A DNA stretch of 64,000 nucleotides from Aquatica leii (taxonomy: Eukaryota; Arthropoda; Insecta; Coleoptera; Lampyridae): contig CM069432.1 in assembly GCA_035610365.1 (NCBI GenBank), forward strand, positions 78,744,520 to 78,808,519. The letters run 5' to 3'. The position numbers and the translations under genes were made by a program. Below are positions 40,970-52,870 of the stretch, one piece after another. Numbering within the stretch: the first letter of the stretch is position 1; each line of letters begins with the position of its first letter. The notes under the pieces were generated by a model. That model saw only the letters and a list, made by a program, of their open reading frames with translations. It searched no databases and was not told where the DNA came from.

Positions 40970-41290
40970 TTAATTTTTAAGCTACTTAAAGGTAGTAAAA
41001 ATAAAGCTATTTAAGCTGTATAGTTGTTTCTGAAAGGTGGTTTACAGTTCCTTTAGAGCTTCTTTAAAACTTTGCTAGTACCACAAAGAGCTGTATAAGC
41101 CCGATTTTAATGCATTAAAGGAGCTACCTAACAGCAACATAACTGAGAAATTTTTAGCTACTTAAACGCCTTATGGAGGTTTTAGTTTTTTCACAAACCA
41201 CTTAAAAGTGTTCTAAAGAGTAACTTTAAAAGCTAAAGTAGTTATAAAAAAGCCGGTTTTAGCTGCAATTTGCCCACTGGGAAATTCTTC
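40970..41290. repeat. Unclassified repeat with AGCTACTTAAA-type motifs
   Basis: Variants of AGCTACTTAAA occur at about 40,980, 41,010, 41,120 and 41,155. The segment ends with TTTGCCCACTGGGAAATT, a CCCAGTGGGC-type edge of some DNA-transposon families. No coding sequence and no target duplication found. Confidence 0.35.
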
Positions 41291-42055
41291 AATTACTACA
41301 GTTCATTTATATTAAAATATCAAATAATTTTTTGTTGAACTAGCAAACCAATTTCAATTACGATTTTAAACTTAAATTTTTTTATATTTGTTTCTAAATT
41401 GCACCATCTTCCTTTTTTAAAATAATTAACATTTAACATTTTGTAAAACTTACATTTTTAATTATCTAGTTACAAATTTTTAGATTTGAGATTGTTCGAA
41501 AAAATGTAAGTTAAAAACTTTTGTAATCTTAACTTTTTATAAGTTTTATAATTTATTATTAGTGGATTGGTAATTTGAATAATTTTAAAAATTGACGAAT
41601 AATAACAATAAATCCCCATAACAATTTTCTTTTAATTTAATTTCCATTGTTTTAGTTATTTCTGTTTTCGATTTATATTTTACAAAAATAAATAAATATT
41701 TGAATATACATATTTTTTTGTTTTCTTAAATATAAAGCATGATATTGTTTAAGTTTATTTGACATTGACTTGTGTCGTAACAATACAAGCTATTGTTTAT
41801 GATATTAACCTGTTTTGAACAGGTAAACGGTAAAGTACAAATATAACAAAAGGTTCTAACTGGTACTTCATAAGAAATAAGTAAGTTCGCAAAATAGAAA
41901 CCACGATTTTGCAGATGGCAGCAGGTATTAGTTTATTAGTTTATGAAAAGAGGGGGTACAGACGGGTAAAAAAAAGAGAAACAAGAGAGATAAAACTACA
42001 GTACGATTTTTAACACACTAGTTGCGCCTCTTCTTAAATTATTACTCAATGGTAT
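41291..42055. other. AT-rich stretch, no gene recognised
   Basis: No motif seen on either strand. Confidence 0.5.
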
Positions 42056-42190
42056 TAGCAAACCAGTAAAAAGTGAATTTTGTTTTGGAACGGCCATGCG
42101 CACTCAATAGAATTTTTGTTTTCATTTACATAACCCAACATAACCTTACATTATAAACTTATTACATATTTTATTATGAAATCCTGACAA
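42056..42190 (+). repeat. MULE left TIR
   Basis: Matches the reverse complement of 45,715-45,851, including AATAGAATTTTTG, ACATTATAAACTTATTA and ATTTTATTATGAAATC. Confidence 0.85.
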
Positions 42191-42228
42191 GTGCTTTAAC
42201 TAGCTCTAACTATTAAACTATAGTAAAA

Positions 42229-44702
42229 ATGTTTCTTTGCCAATATTGCGATAAAAAATATGTAGTCGAAAAATCATTAAAACGACATATAAAAACTTTG
42301 CATGGTGATGAATATGAATCTTACTGCAATGCTGAAAGAAGTGCTAAGTATGATGAATTAAGAATTTTATAGCTATAGTTTATTATGGTAGTTTAACATT
42401 TTAGGTATAAATTCAACTGTGAAAACTGTGAGCGTAATTTTAATGATGAAAACAAATTTAAAACTCACAAAAAACGACATTGTGAATTACAGGAAGATAT
42501 TAAAAATAAAGAATTTCACTGTGTTGATTGCACAATAAGTTTTACAAAAAAGTGTGAAATAATTGATCACTTTGAAGCGATACATGATTATGAGTTTTGT
42601 AGTCAAGTATTTGTTTTTGATTCATTGACAAAATCTTTGGAGTGGAAAGAAGAGTACGAAAAGAAACATAAATGTTTCTTCCGAAAAGATGTCGGAAAAA
42701 CCACTACGAAAGGTACATAATTTATAAAAAATTTAATGCTGTAATGAAATAAGTAACATTTTACAGAGGGTACTATGTATCGGTATGTCTGTAATAGATC
42801 TGGGATCTATAAAGCAAATGGAAAAGGTATGAGGAACTTGAAAGTTCGAGGAACCATAAAAATTGGAGGTTTTTGTCCTGCAAAAATGACTATCCTCGAA
42901 AAAGATTCCAATGTTGTGGTTTCTCTGTGGCCAACTCATGTTGTTCATGGTGAAGACTTACGATCCCTTCATTTAAGTAAAAAAGAACGAGAGAGTATTG
43001 CAATTCAACTACAAAGCGGTATTCAAATGAATAAAATATTAAGTGATATTCGCAATAGTTTAAATGGCAATTTTAACAGAATTCATTTGATAAATAAACA
43101 AGACTTGTATAACATTTGTAAAGAGTTCCAAATTACAGATGAATTTACTCACAAGTACCATGACAGTGATGTTGTAAGTGTGGAGTGCTGGGTTAATGAG
43201 TTACAGGAATCCGCAATTTTCTATAAAAAACAAAATTCCCCTCATCCGATTCTAGAGGAAAAAGATTTTTGCTTAATAATAATGACACAGTTTCAAGAAG
43301 AAATGTTGAAGAGATATGGAAGTAATATAATTTGTATGGACTCTACCCATGGCTTAAACAGTTATGATTTCCAACTAACATCTATAATGATATTAGACAA
43401 TCTGAATCAAGGAATTCCGTGCTGCTTTATGTTCAATAACAGAACAGATGAAACTGTAATAAAGATTTTATTTGAGCAATTAATAAATAGAATAGGTAAG
43501 CTTTCTATAATATTTTTAATGAAGATTAAGATTATTTTTAACAGGATTTCTTAAGTGTAAGGTGTTTATAAGCGATATGGCGAACTCTTTTTACAATGGC
43601 TACACAAGCATATGTAGCAGACCAGATTATCGTTTGTTTTGTAGTTGGCATGTAACAAACGCATGGAAAAATAATTTATCAAAAATTAAAACCGACCAAA
43701 AAAAAATTAGAACATTTAAAATAATAAAACCCTACTGATGGAACTTAAAAAAGACAGTTTTGATCAATATTTGCCGATTGTTATAGAAGAGTTGGTTAAT
43801 GATCCGGAAACAAAAAACTTTGGGCTTTATTTTAACCAAATGTACGGGGGTAATTTCGAGAGCTGGGCTTATTCTTACAGAATTGATGCTAAAATTAATA
43901 CTAACCATCACTTGGAAAGTATGCATAAATGCATAAAACATCTATATTTAAAATCTAAGCATGTAAGAGTCTGGATATTGCGATTGGTATCCTAATGACA
44001 TTTATTCGTGACAAAGCATTTGATCACATAATTTCCATGGAAAAAGGTAAGTTAATTGATTGCAAGTTTTATTTCACAATTATTAAAATTAATTATTCAG
44101 GGAATATAACTGCCAAATTATCAGCAATTAGGCTAAATCATAAAAAAGTGAAATGGTGGATAAATATGTAATAACGGAAAAGTGCACAGGATTTAATTAT
44201 TGTCGACAACAAAGTGAATTTATTATAACGAGACTTAAAGACAACTGTGACTGTGATTTCAGATGCTTATAAAGTGCAAAATTTGCCTGCATATGTATAC
44301 ATGTACTTGTATAGATTGTAGTATTAAGTACAATATGTGCATACATATTCATCTAGCATGTACACAGTATAATGGAAAATTACAGCATGTACATAAAATG
44401 GACAACTTAGTCTATAATGATAATAATGATGAACATCAATATGCCCAACCGCTTAAAAATATAAATTTGGATAAAGAAATTTTGAATCCTAACTCTGTGA
44501 ATCAGGAAAAGGAGAATTTAAAAGAAGAGTTTTCAGAAATATTAAAAACACAAAATGTTTTCTAAATATTAATTATGTCACAAACATTTTCAGATTTTAT
44601 TCGACAAAACGAAGAATTCCAGTTAAAGATATTCCAGTAAATCAAGCCGAGCGGGAAGAAATTTTAGAAGCACTTGCTTTAGCTTCGTCCTCAAGGGTAT
44701 AA
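42229..44702 (+). pseudogene. MULE transposase gene (C2H2 fingers, DDE core, SWIM finger), multi-exon, frameshifted
   Basis: Would cut and insert the MULE. Exon 1 (42,229-42,347) has a C2H2 finger CQYCDKKYVVEKSLKRHIKTLH. A GT-AG intron leads to exon 2 (42,405-42,712) with two more fingers (CENCERNFNDENKFKTHKKRH; CVDCTISF...H). Exon 3 (42,767-43,495) carries ICMDSTHGLNSYDFQL with the first catalytic aspartate and GIPCCFMFNNRTDE. Exon 4 (from 43,545) has VFISDM (second aspartate) and FCSWHVTNAW, then NTNHHLESMHKCIK with the likely glutamate (about 43,895-43,935). A SWIM finger CTCIDCSIKYNMCIHIH is at about 44,299-44,349. Reading frames change near 43,730, 43,970 and 44,140, so this copy is dead. 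Splice borders keep the frame at the first three junctions. The final exon (about 44,595-44,702) ends ALASSSRV. Confidence 0.85.
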
Positions 44703-45714
44703 TGTAATGGTGGGCTTAGTCACATCAGACAATTGTCATATTTATTTAAAATCTTGTAAAAGGAATGACATTTTAAGCTATATTTGCCAAAATGTTTGTT
44801 TTAGTTTAATGTTTCTTACCACATTAATAACAATAATATTTATTTATCTGTAAATCCATCTAAATGAACTGTGGGGTAACAATTCATAGTGTGCCTATGT
44901 ATAAGCATTGAATAATTCACTCAACGGTATCAGGTATTGTAACAATTGCAGTTACACAAACAAACCATAGGTACATACATATTATATTTGCAGTTATATC
45001 TCCATTAATAAAATCTGGTGAGAAGCATTTACCTAACTTACTGAAAGGTACAATGTATTTTTCAAAGATTATTATTACCATTACGGGTTCATTTTAGTAA
45101 AGATAAGTTTACAGTTATTATACCTCACTTATTTATGTTTATTAAACAACCGATACTTAACGTTACTTTTTCTACATAAATAAATGATATTGATTGTTGC
45201 AATTTTTGTTTTATTTGTCAATGTGTTGAGCTTTCATAATAAGTATATATGTACATTGGACGTGTGCTCTATTTATAGCAGATTTTAAAACATACAGCAA
45301 GCTTTAAATCAAGCAATTTGTTTCTTCTTTATATCACATCTGACAGACATGTATGAAGAAACCAATTAGAAACTTTCGAACAGTGTAGCATCTGTTTCAT
45401 TAACACAAAAGTTTGTTACAAAGCACTAATAAAAATGGAACACATTTCACATGAATTTATTCATTGTATTTCAAAGTTAGCAACAATAATTGGGTGCATT
45501 TAAGGAATATCTTCCATAACATGAGCAATGATTTTAGTCATACAGCTTTCTATATCCCTATATCATAACGTCAAATGATTCTTTAATTTCTATTATTATA
45601 TTTGAATTCTACAATTTCGTTGAGTAGGTACATCGGAAGTGTAAAATATTTGATGTACAAATAATGTAAGGTTACCAGAATACACATGGACTTTCAACTT
45701 TTTGAGGAAAGTTG

Positions 45715-45851
45715 ATTTCATAATAAAATATGTAGTATTCTTTCAATTAGATTAATAAGTTTATAATGTAAGGTTATGTAAATAAAAGCAAAAATTCTAT
45801 TGAGTGCGCATGGCCGTTCCAAAATAAAATTCACTTTTTACTGGTTTGCTA
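45715..45851 (-). repeat. MULE right TIR
   Basis: Inverted copy of 42,056-42,190, ending ACTGGTTTGCTA at 45,851. Confidence 0.85.
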
Positions 45852-46964
45852 TATGTATATACAGAGCGCCGAAGCAAACATTACCCTCGGAAAATATGTG
45901 AACTAAATTTAAAAATTTCTGATGGCAAAACAATCGTCCAGTCGCAGTTATAAAATCATAGCAAGTATCTTCCCTAAAAAAACTTTTAATTTGTACTCGT
46001 CTTTGCGTTTCCAATTTGTGTTCTTAATCTTTCATATTTGGATCTTATTCATCTTTATTAAATAGTTTTTCTTCAAAACTCTGACTGTTGTGGATTTTTT
46101 TATAAATCGGTAAGTACATAATACCAAATATAATAGCATATGATATTTATTCTAAATTATTGCAATCTTAAAAGTAGATTTATGCAGACCAATTTAATAT
46201 TGATCATTTAACATTTAAGCAGATTCCTAATTAACTAAATTATAAATTTAATGCACACTGCGCATTCTCATACGCAACTCGAAGTATGTGCGCTAAAACT
46301 TCTGTAATTTGTTAAACACTAAAATGTAACTATATTAACATATATTTTAGTGTAAACAACGCGGATGTGGAAGTGGGTTTGCATAAATGGGCACTACTTT
46401 TATAAAGCTCTAGATGTTAAATTGATTTGCATACATCCACCTTTACATAACCTCATTATCAAAACTGTGTGTTTTTACCCTAAGAGTTTTTACGCTTATT
46501 TCGTTTAATACATTAACGTCAATCATAACATTTTGTTTTTTAGAAAAACATGGAAAGTAAATAAAGGAAAACCGTTTATGCCGAAACTCGAAACATCATT
46601 AGAACTGTTGTACAGTTCTTCGACAAGCAAAAAGCAGCTAGTGTGGTCATTAGACAAAGCTACTGAACTAGCTGCAGCAGCCACTGGGAAATCATCGAAG
46701 TTTATAAAACAAATAAGGTAAATTTATAAATATTTAAAATATGTAAACAAAAATGTTTTCATTAGGAGTAAAGTTTTGCAAGCTGAGCATGGAGTACTAA
46801 AATCTCTCTCAAAAAAAAAAAAAAAAAAAGTGGTGGTTCCAATAAAATTGTTTTGGACAATGCTGATTTAGGCATCTTAAAAAGAAGCATTCATGTTTAT
46901 ACCGTAGACAAAAAGGTTCCAACATTAAAGATTTTAGTTCAGAAAATGCAGGAAAAAGTTGACC

Positions 46965-47014
46965 ACTGTGGTAGAACAGATACTCTAGACTACTGTGGTA
47001 GAACAGATACTCTA
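46965..47014 (+). repeat. In-frame 27-bp tandem duplication in the transposase
   Basis: ACTGTGGTAGAACAGATACT and following bases occur at 46,965 and again at 46,992 (23 of 27 positions identical), duplicating nine residues (CGRTDTL core). Confidence 0.8.
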
Positions 47015-47449
47015 AAAAAGTCGTTACATCAAATTGGGTTTAAATACAGAAAATGTCACAATAAAAGGAAATTGTTAATGGAACGTAATGACATTATAGC
47101 TTGGAGATGTCGCTATTTAAAAAAGGTACAAGAAAATGACGCTCTAGGAGAAAACAAAAATCCTATTACGTACTTAGATGAAACATACATACATCAGTTA
47201 TATGGGGTTAGTAAATGCTGGCAATCAGAAGACGAACCTAGTGTGTATCACCTGGCCACTACCATGATGATATGAACCATAATAACTTTATGTAATGGAT
47301 GGAAACTCAATTCATTCCAAATTTGCCTCCTAACAGTATTGTTGTTATGAATAACGCACCATATCATAGCGTACAAATAAACAAACTACCAAATCAAAGT
47401 GGTATATCAACTATTAATGACATAAGTAAAGCTGAATTACCATGTTTAA

Positions 47450-48192
47450 CCCCTTAATGCACACTTTAAAAAAAAAACATCCAAAAAAATCAAATTTTTT
47501 TATTTACAAAAATACATTTTTGAACTTTATTTTGGCCAAAAGTAATAACAAAACACAAAATAAGTCTCTATAAACACTTATTTTTGCAGTTTTATAACTA
47601 TTACCAAGGCTATTACATACTACACCACAAAAAAAATCGATCGCCACTAGATCAATAATAATTATAAAAAATGATATATAATTATTGTATTTATAATTTT
47701 CGGAAAGAACGTTTTCTTTGTTTTACGATTGGACAATGGATTTGACCAAAAGTAGGTAATACTACGTAATAATCTAAAATTTATGTAAATACGAATTTTA
47801 AATGCAACTGTTTGTATAAAAACTTAAGTAATAAGTTTCATAAAACTCTTAATAAGAGGTGTCATAAACTATGCCAAGATGAAATAAACATAATAGAAAT
47901 AACCGCCTTTATTGAATCCGTGTTTATAAATTCGTCTAAGAATAACATGTATATTTGGAAAACACTACATTTTATTCTTTAAAAAAACAAGTTTGATAGC
48001 TTACAATGCAGATGTAAATGCTAAATATCAATGAAACCAATTTTTTTGCTTATGTTTCGTATGCGTATTTTCTATTCTTGAATATATTCGAGTGCGACAA
48101 TAACAGCAGAATCAAATGAGACACTGCTCGAATTAATTCGAGCGTACAAATTTTGGACGGTTAGCGCTCTCGAGTTAACTCGAGCGTGCACG
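47450..48192. mobile_element. TTAA-flanked non-autonomous insertion (piggyBac-like MITE)
   Basis: The insertion splits the transposase between KAELP and the KAYVVDELL region. TTAA occurs directly at both borders (47,446-47,449 and 48,193-48,196). Edge similarity is TTAA-TGCACACT (an alternative left TTAA at about 47,454) against inverted TTAACGTGCACGCT. Near the right end two palindromic units, CTCGAATTAATTCGAGCG and CTCGAGTTAACTCGAGCG, occur (about 48,128 and 48,169). There is no coding sequence. The exact left border is ambiguous by a few bases. Confidence 0.6.
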
Positions 48193-48340
48193 TTAATGAA
48201 ACAATCTAACATCACCAAAGCTTATGTAGTTGATGAATTACTAAAGAAACATGGACATACTTTGTTACGTTCGCCACCTTATAATTGTGACCTGAATCCT
48301 ATTTAATTAATTTGGAGTTTGGTGAAACATAAAGTCTGAT

Positions 48341-51300
48341 AGGAATAAACATTGTCAACATGTTAACCGTTTAGCTGACGAAATGTGAGAACGTGATGAC
48401 CTGTTGAATAAAACAGTGGAAAGCGTGTCTTATAGAGTGAACACTGGTTCATCAGATGAAGACAATAGTGATAAAAAAATCACAGTAGTTAACCTTGATT
48501 TAATTAGTTTTCAATTTTTGAATTTAATTGCATAGTCTTGCAGTAGAATAGTTAAACTTTAACAGTTAATTGATTTTAACATAACATTTATCTTGTTATT
48601 TATTATAATCCAATGCATTATTTCTGTATAATACTGTTAATATTTTAAATATGTAATATTGGTGAGTATAACGTAGGCAACTACCAAAGTTTTGTGTCAG
48701 GATAATTACAGTCTAAAAAGCTATTGTTTTTCTAATAACATTTATTTTCTGTTTTAACGTAATACATAATTGTCTTATATTTATTGGTAAAATCTCGTAA
48801 TTTTTTTTAAGTATAACATTTGGTATAACCATTGATTATACACACTAAGTGAGTATAATCAATGGTATAACGAAGTAAATTGTTCAAGTTTTGTAGCACT
48901 GTATATAAAGATCAACTGTTTTTGTAATATAATGAAATTAATATGAAAATAAATTAAAAAACTTACGAAAACTTCATTCTTAAGTATGTTTTAAGTCTGT
49001 TACTAATTTTTAAAAAAACTAGGAATATTAATTAATCGATAAATTTCTATTTGTCTTCAGATTCTTTAGGCAGTCGAAAGCAGGATGGTTAATACTTTGT
49101 TACTCCAAAGTGTAGGTCTTGGTTATTATATTACCAATGAGATTACTAACTTAGTAAAATGTCTGCAAATTCCAGTAATCAATCTAAAAACGTGATTTCA
49201 TTCTTATAGATTGTGTAAAATAATAGATAAGGAACAAATTGTTATATCTAAAATTACCGAGCAGTAGTACTTCAATAGAAAATTCTTATAATGCATATTA
49301 CCATTGTATATGAATGTTATAGTAAGACAACATTATAGCATTTTTCAACTCCCAATTACGTGATTACTTTAGACGCCGATAGATATCGCTTATATGAACC
49401 TTCTTTAAAATTAATTATAGACACGAACCTAAATATGAATTAATACGCGACATATGTTTCTAATAGTTTGTTTACATGTTGCTGACATAACCTCAATAAT
49501 TTAAATATTTTGTTATTAAGTACCTACTTTTAGGTGGCAGTTTTACATTAATTTTTTTTATCATATTTTTGTTTTTAGTAAAACACTGAAAGGAGTTAAA
49601 TTTGGATTATTACGATTTACTACCTATAGTGAGAAAAAGTCTTCATATCTATTAGAATTACTTAATAACAGTTCAAAAGTATTGAAATTCAAAGGTTGAA
49701 ACAAGTTAAAATTATTACGCATATTCCAGCACTTAACTAAAAGCATTATGACAAATCTTTAACCTAATAAGATAATACACTGGCTTCTTATGGTAAAACT
49801 TGGAACAAAACCCAAACCGGGGTGATTAGCACATCAGCATTCAGGGTTAATTTAAACATGATATAATTTGCTTTGATAATTTCATATATTTTAATTATGT
49901 TCTGATTTTTGGTATAGTTTCTAACGTTAATGTATGTGCGAGCATTGCAGGAGATAAAACCAATCGATTATTTACATTTACAATGGCACTTATGTTATTA
50001 ACCACATTAAATATAAATGATTGACAAATTTGGTAAAACATTTAATTTAGAATTCTTGGTAATTATTGAAATTGTTGCATATAAAGATAAGTCTCAAGAA
50101 AAAATTATGTAATTTCATCAGTTACTCGGACAACCACAATGATTTCATATTTCCTTTATCGAGTATAAAAAACTGTTAGAATATTTAGTTAGAGTTAAAT
50201 AGCATGTAGAAAAACTATTTATTTACATAGTAATTTTATTATTACCTAATATGTACAAGCATTAACAAATTATTCTTATATCCCCATTAAGTGCTTAAAA
50301 TATTATTTATAAGTATATATTAAAAAAAAAAAAACTTAAAATGTCGACAAAAAGCACTTTGTACTCTTATTCTTACTGCATTTGGCATCCAATATTATTT
50401 TAACATCTGATACGACACTTTTCTTTTGTAATCAACTCCAGTCTGTGGATAACATAATATGTAATAATTGTTACATTTCTAAGGTTGTTTACGTACCATC
50501 TTTTTGTCCCTTGCTGCTGACCCTTGAAAAAATCAAATTCATAGTTTCTTATTAATTTTACTACATGGAAATGTTCTGTACATTTAAATCTTCTGGAAGA
50601 TTCAACATTCTGGAAAATGATGGAATTTAAAAAACCCTGTAGTAAAGCATTCTTCATTTTTCACAGAGATGATGATCTGTAATAAAATATTTTGATACAC
50701 TATTTAGATACATTTCTAATTTACGCAAAATCAACGTTTGAAAAATTCAAATAGCAAAATAGCTGTCCTCAAAGACTTTGAATTTAAAACTGAATAATCG
50801 TTCTAAATCGCTTTAAGAAGCGGATCCAAAATTCAAATCACTTGCTTAATTTTGGCCAATTAAAATGCATCGTGAACTTGTAATTATGATCTTTACAAAT
50901 ACCTTTCAATTGCACAGTGAGGTTTATTTAGAAATGATCATAGGTTTACAAAGAGAAGATATAATATTTGACATTCTATGTAAAACAGTGCTTCTACAAT
51001 TTGTAACTTTGTAGGATACATATGAAGCTTGGTAAATGGAATAATATAGTATATTTCCAAGTTTTTTCTATTTTCACGTATAAACTAATTTTCTGTTGTT
51101 TATCCTGACTTTTTGTTGCCTGTATATGTGTTATTGTTAATCTTTGTCATTCTAGACAAAAAATGTTATATTGACCCTTACATTTCTGTCTAGTTAAAAC
51201 TGATGTTTTAATATAGCAATCTTTGTTTGGCATTTACGTTTACTACTTCTTATATCTTTACTAATTCGTTTGCATCCTGAGAATATCTTTGCATTTAATA

Positions 51301-51539
51301 ATACATCCAATAAAATTTTTAAATGTTCGGCACATAAAAATTTGTAAAATACGTTATACAAAAATGGGTTTACTGTTTCTACAGTTTCAAGTATTCTACT
51401 TATGAATTGCTTTTTAATTTCTTTTTAAAAGCATAATTCTGGAAACCAGTTTTGAAATACATTTAATGCTATATTGTGAATCTACTTACAGTTATCTGTA
51501 GGAGCAGATAAACTTGAAACAGTTGCGCATGTGTTATTT
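48341..51539. other. AT-rich stretch, no gene recognised
   Basis: No coding motif. A hairpin occurs at 48,823-48,871 (arms GTATAACCATTGATTATAC and its near complement, 11-nt loop). A minus-strand open frame at 50,400-50,657 has no motif I recognise; given its position downstream of the P-like transposase (minus strand) it might be a decayed C-terminal part, but I cannot show it. Confidence 0.45.
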
Positions 51540-52870
51540 TCATATGAACGATACACCAAAAAGGTCTACATCACTTGAGAAGTTTTCTCTACTCATTTCA
51601 TATAAATCTGTTTTTATTTCGTCAAAACATTTAATTCTGTTGTTATTCATATTTATATTTGCGTTCGGATCATTATTTTTGATTCGAGTAATTATAGAGC
51701 CGACAAAATTTAAAAAAATGTTATCGTCCGCTTCACAATTAGCATTAGATGAAAGTGGTAACATACTATTAATAGAAACTTGCTTAAATGTTAATCTGAA
51801 CATTTTTGCAGAAGGGTTTCTACAATAACCTCCCTTTTGTCGTATAACTGAAAAGAAATTTTCAATTACGTCGTGGTTTAATATCGTAATCGTAATTCTT
51901 TCCATTTTGTTTTTCTTGTTCATGAAGTAAAATAACTGCATTAAATAGTTCCAACAAATCCATCAAAGTATGGGGGTCGAGTTAGTTTTCCATCAAAACT
52001 TATTTTTTTTCACTTTTAAAAACATCTACTCTTTTTAAGACTTTCTTCAGATAAAGCACACAAATATGGATTTTTATGAAATCGTATGCGACTATTTAAA
52101 CAATTAAACAATTTGCTCATTTCATTTTACAAAATTTGCCGTTTCCTTTGCCGTAGGTGTTTTAAATCTTCAGTTTTTATTGCAGGTTGCACCGCCGCAT
52201 ACACTCTTTTATTAAAAACTTGAGCAGCTAGTTTAACAGATAGCTTTTCAAACGCATTCGGGTTCATATTCGCTTTTGTAATTTTCACTAACGCGCTACC
52301 TTTTTCAGATCGGTTATCAATTTCGTAAGTTTGTTGGATATCGGCAAATTTAAAAGTTTTATTGTCCACAATCGAATCTCCCGTTCAATAAATTATTTCG
52401 AATACTTTTAAGCAAATGTGGAGCATCATAAAAAACAAAATATTTACACTCGTCTATCACAATATACGGATTGTCAAATGTTACTCCTAATCGTGTTAAC
52501 GCATTGCGGTTATTGGTTCCTTGATCACAAACTATTCCTTTAACATCTAAACCAATACTTTTTGATTCTTTTAAAACCATAATTAGTAGTTGTTGCAGTA
52601 TATCTCCAAAAGTTGAATTTGTAGATATGAAATAGGCTAAAGGCATTTTCCATTTAGAGTTATAATCCACGAATCATAAATCGAGAGTGCCTCTGTTCCA
52701 AATTTGTTCGATCGTCCTAGAAAACCGAGATCTTGAAATCCTATTTCACGTAATGCTTTATAATACTCTAAGCATTTTTTATTAGAAATTTCGTCAAAAC
52801 TAATAATGATAAGTTGTTTCCATGCATTCAACTTTACGTTTCAACTCGTTAAAAAAATTATTATTTATTC
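51540..52870 (-). pseudogene. P-element-like (THAP9-type) transposase remnant
   Basis: Would catalyse cut-and-paste transposition. Minus-strand blocks from right to left are: SFDEISNKKCLEYYKA and GFQDLGFLGRSNKFG (52,831-52,640); KWKMPLAYFISTNS (about 52,615-52,655); GLDVKGIVCDQGTNNRNALT (about 52,500-52,560), holding a catalytic aspartate; and YDAPHLLKSIRNNLL (about 52,388-52,432). Next are TAADVF-like LAAQVFNKRVYAAV (about 52,195-52,240) and VIENFFSVIRQKGGYCRNP (about 51,815-51,875), the conserved C-terminal block of P transposases. At least three frame changes occur (near 52,640, 52,370 and 51,945-52,125). No THAP domain was recognised upstream and no TIRs were found. Confidence 0.8.

Larger units (their letters stand above)
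42056..45851 (+). mobile_element. Mutator-like (MULE) DNA transposon with long TIRs
   Basis: The left end TAGCAAACCAGTAAAAAGTG, continuing to GGAACGGCCATGCGCACTCA, is repeated inverted at the right end. The TIRs are about 135 bp (42,056-42,190 and 45,715-45,851) and close, with indels. Between them lies an intron-containing gene with C2H2 fingers, a MULE DDE transposase and a SWIM finger. No convincing 8-11-bp target duplication was found. 44,710-45,714 is non-coding. Confidence 0.85.
45852..48340 (+). mobile_element. Tc1/IS630-type (DDE_3) transposon remnant
   Basis: A two-exon transposase gene (46,533-47,455) resumes at 48,193-48,340 after a TTAA-flanked insertion. No TIR pair could be identified around it, so the borders are those of recognisable sequence plus 5' non-coding DNA (45,852-46,532). 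Confidence 0.6.
46533..48340 (+). pseudogene. IS630/Tc1-type DDE transposase, multiply broken
   Basis: Exon 1 (46,533-46,717) and exon 2 (from 46,766) are separated by a 48-bp GT-AG intron that keeps frame (KQIR|SKVLQAEHG). Exon 2 has an A run of about 19 (about 46,811-46,829) and an N-terminal helix region. It then has GFKYRKCHNKRKLLMERNDI and ITYLDETYIHQ with the first catalytic aspartate (about 47,164-47,196). About 60 residues of the core are missing at about 47,275. VVMNNAPYHS (about 47,341-47,370) carries asparagine where the second catalytic aspartate is expected. After the insertion, ITKAYVVDELLKKHGHTLL and PPYNCDLNPI*LIW (about 48,210-48,318) have a stop in place of the catalytic glutamate. 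It cannot be active. Confidence 0.75.

Noticed and set aside
50400..50657. Minus-strand 85-codon frame as a gene
   Set aside because: No motif, no conserved start context and no splice context; position near the P-like remnant is not enough.
51514..51828. Plus-strand open frame of 104 codons
   Set aside because: Antisense to the conserved C-terminal block of the P-like transposase.
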